This document shows positions 5,484-8,245 of a DNA stretch of 8,245 bases, one piece after another. The notes under the pieces were generated by a model. That model made no database searches and was not told where the DNA came from. It saw only the letters and a program-made list of their open reading frames with translations. The position numbers and the translations under genes were made by a program. Numbering within the stretch: position 1 is the stretch's first letter; each line of letters opens with the position of its first letter. This DNA comes from an uncultured Bacteroidales bacterium (lineage in GTDB: Bacteria; Bacteroidota; Bacteroidia; Bacteroidales; UBA932), in NCBI GenBank assembly GCA_934700615.1, contig CAKUXR010000049.1, positions 1-8,245 of the forward strand. Direction: 5' to 3'.

Positions 5484-5521
5484 AAGTATATTTTGCATTA
5501 TGAAAAATATACTTAACTTTG
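5484..5521 (+). promoter_or_regulatory. Promoter with perfect inverted-repeat operator
   Basis: TTTG (5492-5495) and TAACTTTG (5514-5521), 18 bases apart, match the Bacteroidota promoter. A perfect 11-base inverted repeat, AAGTATATTTT (5484-5494) and AAAATATACTT (5504-5514), separated by 9 bases, covers the -33 box and touches the -7 box. A bound dimer would block RNA polymerase. The downstream XRE regulator (6002-6202) is the natural candidate for autorepression, which is inference. Confidence 0.65.
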
Positions 5522-5549
5522 CAATCGGAACACAATTCAAGTAATCGTC

Positions 5550-6005
5550 ATGAATAGCAAAAGTATCCTTATGCCTCACTCCTGCCAGAAGATTGGCTGG
5601 TGGCTTCTTCTCCTGACTGTTCTCATTGTAGTAGCCAAGATTATCGTCTTATATACCACACATAGTATTGATGTGGTTTGGTATCTGGCAAAATCATCCC
5701 ACCTCATTCTTATTGCATCACTGTTCTTTATTACCCTCTCCAAGGAGAGAGTTGAAGACGAAATGATCTCCGGCCTGCGGCTGAAGGCCCTGGGGCTAAC
5801 CGGTTATGTGTTTTTCGTAGTTTTCCTGCTCCTGAGCCTTGCGCTGGAATTTCATTTGCTCGATTTGTTTATGAATAATGACGGAACCCTGAGTCTCTAT
5901 TTGAGCGAGTTGTTCCTAATTATATTGCCCATAGCGGGCGCAGGCCTGTACTATCTGATCTTCCGCGTACTTCTTTGTCGATCTAAAAAGGAACAGGCTC
6001 TATGA
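5550..6005 (+). CDS. Small four-helix membrane protein of an XRE-linked pair
   Basis: A 151-residue protein with four predicted membrane segments: residues 16-36, 41-63, 80-104 and 117-142. A charged loop (KERVEDEM) lies between the second and third, and a basic tail (CRSKKE) ends the protein. It lacks enzymatic motifs. Its stop overlaps the start of an XRE regulator (ATGA), and this membrane protein/regulator pairing recurs in Bacteroidota and Firmicutes (DUF2975- or DUF2178-type arrangements). I cannot assign the exact DUF by eye. The usual suggestion is that the membrane partner modulates the regulator or responds to envelope conditions; nothing here proves it. ATG 5550 is used, about 22 bases after the likely transcription start; ATG 5571 is an alternative. 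Confidence 0.75.
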   Translation: MNSKSILMPHSCQKIGWWLLLLTVLIVVAKIIVLYTTHSIDVVWYLAKSSHLILIASLFFITLSKERVEDEMISGLRLKALGLTGYVFFVVFLLLSLALEFHLLDLFMNNDGTLSLYLSELFLIILPIAGAGLYYLIFRVLLCRSKKEQAL

Positions 6006-6202
6006 AAAACACAGTCCGCGTAGAAAGGGCCATCCTGGACATCACCCAACTGCAGTTGGCCGACGCAGTAGGCGTAAGCCGCAACACCATTATTTCCATT
6101 GAATCCGGGCGTTACCTCCCTTCTACCGTATTGGCCTTGAAGATTGCCCGCCATTTTGGGAAACCGGTTGAATCCATCTTCCAATTGGACGAGAACGACT
6201 GA
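6002..6202 (+). CDS. Small XRE-family transcriptional regulator
   Basis: A 66-residue protein made of a single Cro/C1-type HTH. The helices are QLQLADAVGVSRNTIISIE (16-34), then SGRYLPSTVLALKIARHFG, ending VESIFQLDEND. The wording 'VSRNTI..IESGRY.PS..LALKIA..F...VE.IF' is standard for compact XRE regulators without a sensor domain. Its ATG overlaps the stop of the four-helix membrane protein, so the two are translationally coupled and should be made together. The perfect inverted repeat over their shared promoter (5484-5514) is a likely binding site. No toxin-like partner is present, so a toxin-antitoxin reading is not favoured. Confidence 0.9.
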   Translation: MKNTVRVERAILDITQLQLADAVGVSRNTIISIESGRYLPSTVLALKIARHFGKPVESIFQLDEND

Positions 6203-6224
6203 GAATCACTCTACGATACAATAG

Positions 6225-6396
6225 AACAAGCCACTTTTTCGTGAGCTTGTGGCGGATTTCAACGCCCTGCTGGCGCATCCGTTCCCGCTACGCCGAAGAA
6301 ATGAAAGAAATATCTATGAACACTTCCGAAGACGGTTTGCACAATGATGACATGTACGGCAATGTGACCGACATCATCGTTTGCGCCAAGAGGTGA
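6225..6396 (+). pseudogene. Frameshifted coding-like remnant between XRE and ZIP genes
   Basis: One frame after a TAG reads NKPLFRELVADFNALLAHP (6225-6281). A second, overlapping frame continues RSRYAEEMKEISMNTSEDGL and ends IIVCAKR at a TGA (6394-6396). Both look protein-like and would join with one frameshift near 6282. The second also contains an ATG at 6301 that could give a 31-residue peptide, without an evident promoter or ribosome site. I do not recognise the family. It probably is the tail of a lost gene, but chance open frames cannot be excluded. Confidence 0.25.
6226..6250. other. Hairpin downstream of the XRE gene
   Basis: ACAAGCCAC (6226-6234) pairs with GTG-A-GCTTGT (6241-6250, one bulged A) around the loop TTTTTC. 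It starts 24 bases after the XRE stop, as a terminator would, but no T tract follows. It overlaps coding-like debris. Confidence 0.35.
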
Positions 6397-6432
6397 TCGG
6401 TCAGTGGAGTTGAAATAACTCTTGTCGGGAAC

Positions 6433-7197
6433 CTATCCCAGTACCACATCCAGAACCATCATCAGGGCGAAGCCAAGAGCGAACCCTATTGTGCCAATGT
6501 TGGAGTGCTCTCCCTGGGAATATTCGGGAACCAGCTCTTCTACCACCACATAGAGCATGGCTCCGGCTGCGAAAGCCAGCATATAGGACATGATGCCGAG
6601 AATTGATGTCGCCAAAAACAATACGAGACCGCCGCCTATCGGTTCTACAATTCCGCTCAATGTCCCTATGCAGAAGGATTTCCAGCGTGAGTTCCCGGCC
6701 GCACGCAGTGGCATTGATATAATCGCTCCTTCCGGAATGTTCTGGATCGCGATTCCCAATGAAAGAGCCAGCGCTCCCGCAACATTGAAATCTGCCGTGA
6801 GAGCCCCGGCAAGCGCGACTCCGACCGCCATTCCCTCCGGGAAATTGTGGATGGTGACGGCCAATGTCAGTTTGGCGGTTCTGGAAAGGCGGCTTTGAGG
6901 CCCTTCCGTTTCTCCGCTGAGATGAATGTGCGGCGTGATGTAGTCGATGAGCAGCAGGAATGCGAAACCTGCGAGAAGGCCAATGGTAGGAGGTACTACA
7001 GCAGAGTGGCCCTCGCCCATGTCTATGGCCGGGATTATCAATGACCATACCGATGCCGCAACCATTACGCCAGAAGCGAACCCCAGCAGGATCTTTTGCA
7101 TCAATGCCGGCATATCGCGCTTCATGAGAAATACGAAAGCTGCCCCTAATGCAGTGCCGAGAAAAGGTATCAGAAGTGTCGCCAAAATTGGATTCAT
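6433..7197 (-). CDS. ZIP-family divalent metal transporter
   Basis: A 254-residue inner-membrane protein with eight hydrophobic segments. The two ZIP metal-binding helices are clear: TM4 has HNFPEGMAVGVAL (117-129) and TM5 has QNIPEGAII (152-160). The His, Asn and Glu of these motifs line the transport path for zinc and related metals. VEPIGGG (184-190) and EELVPE (220-225) also match the GufA/ZupT-type branch. The loop between TM3 and TM4 carries a short histidine cluster, PHIHLSGE (89-96). Direction is import into the cytoplasm for known bacterial members; metal preference cannot be read from sequence. ATG 7197 is chosen, about 24 bases after the predicted transcription start; an in-frame ATG at 7257 lies in the promoter. 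It is divergent from the exonuclease gene and convergent with the XRE pair. Confidence 0.9.
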   Translation of the reverse strand: MNPILATLLIPFLGTALGAAFVFLMKRDMPALMQKILLGFASGVMVAASVWSLIIPAIDMGEGHSAVVPPTIGLLAGFAFLLLIDYITPHIHLSGETEGPQSRLSRTAKLTLAVTIHNFPEGMAVGVALAGALTADFNVAGALALSLGIAIQNIPEGAIISMPLRAAGNSRWKSFCIGTLSGIVEPIGGGLVLFLATSILGIMSYMLAFAAGAMLYVVVEELVPEYSQGEHSNIGTIGFALGFALMMVLDVVLG

Positions 7198-7226
7198 GAT
7201 TTTATTCTTATTGTGTAGTAACAATG

Positions 7227-7258
7227 CAAAAATACAAAGTATCCCACATTTTGTCAAT
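7227..7258 (-). promoter_or_regulatory. Promoter of the ZIP transporter gene
   Basis: On the minus strand ATTG (7258-7255) and TATTTTTG (7234-7227) are 20 bases apart. The -7 box matches TAnnTTTG perfectly. Its -33 box lies inside the dyad at 7253-7271 and is only 14 bases from the -33 box of the divergent exonuclease promoter. Confidence 0.65.
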
Positions 7259-7285
7259 CGTAATTATTGACGATTGTCCGATCGG
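7253..7285. promoter_or_regulatory. Cluster of dyads between divergent promoters
   Basis: GTCAAT (7253-7258) and ATTGAC (7266-7271) form an inverted repeat. CAATCG (7255-7260) and CGATTG (7271-7276) form a second, and CCGATCGG (7278-7285) is a perfect 8-base palindrome. They cover the -33 boxes of both divergent promoters, so one regulator could act on the metal transporter and the exonuclease. Part of the symmetry arises simply from two facing ATTG boxes. Confidence 0.4.
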
Positions 7286-7305
7286 AGAAATTCTTCATAC
7301 ATTTG
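7273..7305 (+). promoter_or_regulatory. Promoter of the intact exonuclease gene
   Basis: ATTG (7273-7276) and TACATTTG (7298-7305) are 21 bases apart; the -7 box is a perfect TAnnTTTG match. Transcription would begin near 7312, which excludes the in-frame ATG at 7274 and supports ATG 7328. Confidence 0.65.
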
Positions 7306-7327
7306 CATTGACAAAAATAGGTGGAGT

Positions 7328-7822
7328 ATGATAGATTTTGCAGCAATTGATTTCGAGACAGCCAATGAATGCCGTTCCAGCGTGTGCAGCGTTGGAGTGG
7401 TTATCGTCCGTGGCGGCCAGATCGTGGATTCTTTCTATAGCTTGATACATCCGGAGCCGGAATACTATAAATGGTTCTGCCAGAAAGTTCATGGGATATC
7501 TGAGGAGGACACTGAAGATGCTCCGGTTTTTCCATACGTCTGGGAGAAGATTGCACCGAAGATTGAGGGACTCCCGCTTGTGGCGCATAACAGCCAGTTC
7601 GATGAAGGATGTCTGAAAGAGGTTTTCAAAGTGTACCGGATGGATTATCCTGAGTATGAGTTCTATGATACCCTTTCGGCATCCCGTAAGCATTTCGGCT
7701 GCGGTTTGCCGAACCATCAGCTGCAGACGGTTGCCGCAGCCTGCGGTTATGACCTGACCAATCACCATCATGCCCTGGCCGATGCCGAAGCCTGTGCCCA
7801 TATTGCAATCAAGTTGCTGTAA
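7328..7822 (+). CDS. DEDDh 3'-5' exonuclease (DnaQ-like)
   Basis: A 164-residue protein consisting of one complete DEDDh exonuclease domain. ExoI is IDFETA with Asp8 and Glu10, ExoII is AHNSQFD with Asp92, and ExoIII is HHALADAEACA with His147 and Asp152, so all five catalytic residues are present. Such stand-alone domains remove nucleotides from 3' ends of DNA (or RNA) with two metal ions, and act in proofreading, repair or RNA processing; the substrate cannot be deduced. ATG 7328 follows GGTGGAG and its own promoter. A nearly identical C-terminal stub sits directly after uvrA2 at 5044-5091. This copy may therefore be a second version of a gene once coupled to that repair ATPase. An 86-base palindrome starts 42 bases after its stop. 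Confidence 0.92.
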   Translation: MIDFAAIDFETANECRSSVCSVGVVIVRGGQIVDSFYSLIHPEPEYYKWFCQKVHGISEEDTEDAPVFPYVWEKIAPKIEGLPLVAHNSQFDEGCLKEVFKVYRMDYPEYEFYDTLSASRKHFGCGLPNHQLQTVAAACGYDLTNHHHALADAEACAHIAIKLL

Positions 7823-7864
7823 TCTCCTAGGTTTCTGAAAGTCTGCCGGAACCGTTTCGGACGG

Positions 7865-7950
7865 TTTGGTTCCAGATAAAACGTTAAAATGGTACAAAGT
7901 GGTAAAATTTCACCATTGCGTACTGTTTAAAACGTTTTCGCAGGACAAAA
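7865..7950. repeat. 86-base palindromic repeat, copy B
   Basis: This copy begins with the same 19 bases as copy A (7865-7883 versus 5142-5160), and its left half matches at 39 of 42 positions. The right half has diverged but keeps AAAACGTTTT (7929-7938) at nearly the same offset. The whole element is again an imperfect palindrome, centred on GGTAAAATTTCACC (7901-7914). It starts 42 bases after the exonuclease stop. A run of eight T residues starts a few bases past its right end, so here it could also work as a terminator. Confidence 0.6.
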
Positions 7951-7964
7951 TTTCCACTTTTTTT

Positions 7965-8005
7965 TACTTTAGCCATCCGGCCGGGTATATAATACGAGAC
8001 GTCTC
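7965..8005 (+). promoter_or_regulatory. Probable promoter region with two perfect palindromes
   Basis: TACTTTAG (7965-7972) is one base from the Bacteroidota -7 box, and a TATAAT occurs at 7988-7993. CCGGCCGG (7977-7984) and GAGACGTCTC (7996-8005) are perfect palindromes on either side of TATAAT. They may be binding sites or lie in the leader of the gene at 8031. Which box is used cannot be decided here. Confidence 0.3.
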
Positions 8006-8030
8006 AGAAAACAAATAATGACATTGAATT

Positions 8031-8245
8031 ATGAGAACAGTATTATTGACGGCAGCATTGGCTGCAATGTTTATGCTTTCCGGTCCGGCATCAGCTGAAG
8101 CCCGTGGTCCACATCGTCATCGCGGATGGCATCATAGAAGCTATGTTACTGCGACAGTTCCATCATACAGAACGGTGCGTGTGGAACGGACCACTACCAT
8201 AATCAAGACCTCACGTCAGGAACGCAAACTTATGGCATTGGCATA
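8031..8245 (+). CDS. Small secreted His/Arg-rich protein, 5' part only
   Basis: Seventy-one codons are visible before the window ends. Residues 1-24 form a signal peptide (MRTVLLTAALAAMFMLSGPA followed by SAEA), so the product is exported. A His/Arg-rich patch follows, RGPHRHRGWHHRS (25-37). Then come a Thr/Val-rich stretch with alternating polar residues (YRTVRVERTTTIIKT) and a basic segment, SRQERKLMALA, that may begin a helical domain. The His cluster could bind metal. I do not recognise the family. The ATG at 8031 is preferred over the out-of-frame ATG at 8018, which gives a short frame without a signal peptide. It lies 208 bases downstream of the exonuclease stop, with its own probable promoter. 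Confidence 0.7.
   Translation, partial: MRTVLLTAALAAMFMLSGPASAEARGPHRHRGWHHRSYVTATVPSYRTVRVERTTTIIKTSRQERKLMALA

Noticed and set aside
6002..6202. XRE gene as the antitoxin of a toxin-antitoxin pair
   Set aside because: The coupled partner is a four-helix membrane protein, not a toxin fold, and the pairing matches known regulator/membrane-protein pairs.
6397..6432. Terminator for the ZIP gene at GAGTT/AACTC (6407-6421)
   Set aside because: The stem is only five pairs and has no T tract in the leftward direction.
6401..7048. Long minus-strand frame overlapping the ZIP gene
   Set aside because: It is out of frame with the ZIP gene, rich in Arg, His and Gly as expected from a shifted reading of that gene, and has no motif of its own.
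7295..7897. 200-codon minus-strand frame opposite the exonuclease
   Set aside because: The plus strand encodes all five DEDDh catalytic residues with promoter and ribosome site; the minus frame has no motif.
1..8245. CRISPR array, tRNA, rRNA, transposase or integrase genes
   Set aside because: No regularly spaced repeats of the right length, no cloverleaf or rRNA-like stretches, and no recombinase motifs were found on either strand.

Overview
The window looks like chromosomal DNA from a member of the Bacteroidota, most likely Bacteroidales. Almost every gene start is preceded by a match to the Bacteroidota -7 box TAnnTTTG, often with a TTG-type -33 box about 18-21 bases upstream. Leaders are short and AT-rich, and Shine-Dalgarno sequences are weak. 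The gene families (DUF4143-type AAA ATPase, class II UvrA, small membrane protein plus XRE pair, ZIP transporter) fit this. No rRNA, tRNA, CRISPR array, integrase or transposase gene was found.

Left part (1-2370, minus strand): the 5' part of an AAA ATPase runs off the left edge. Next comes a 380-base non-coding region with repeats, hairpins and coding-like debris. Then come an HxlR-type regulator and a secreted protein with a degenerate metallo-beta-lactamase fold. A 24-codon stub resembling the C-terminus of FtsH lies upstream of the secreted protein.

Middle (2518-5091, plus strand): a complete class II UvrA (UvrA2), which lacks the UvrB-binding domain. Its stop codon overlaps the ATG of a wrecked DEDDh exonuclease gene. 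The remnant keeps a start-like segment and the last 16 codons including the stop. Those codons match, with only silent changes, the intact exonuclease gene 2.3 kb downstream.

Right part (5092-8245): an 86-base imperfect palindrome, decayed coding-like sequence, and a membrane protein overlapping an XRE regulator under an operator-like promoter. These are followed by a convergent ZIP metal transporter, then a divergent intact DEDDh exonuclease with a second copy of the 86-base palindrome behind it. The window ends in the start of a small secreted His/Arg-rich protein.

The most notable signal is the duplicated unit of exonuclease 3' end plus 86-base palindrome. One copy is internally deleted and was apparently once coupled to uvrA2; the other is intact. 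With the ftsH stub, an XRE remnant under the hxlR 3' end and two other patches of coding-like debris, this suggests a mosaic region built by repeated gain and loss of small gene modules. I see no obvious multi-gene defence system or new machine here.
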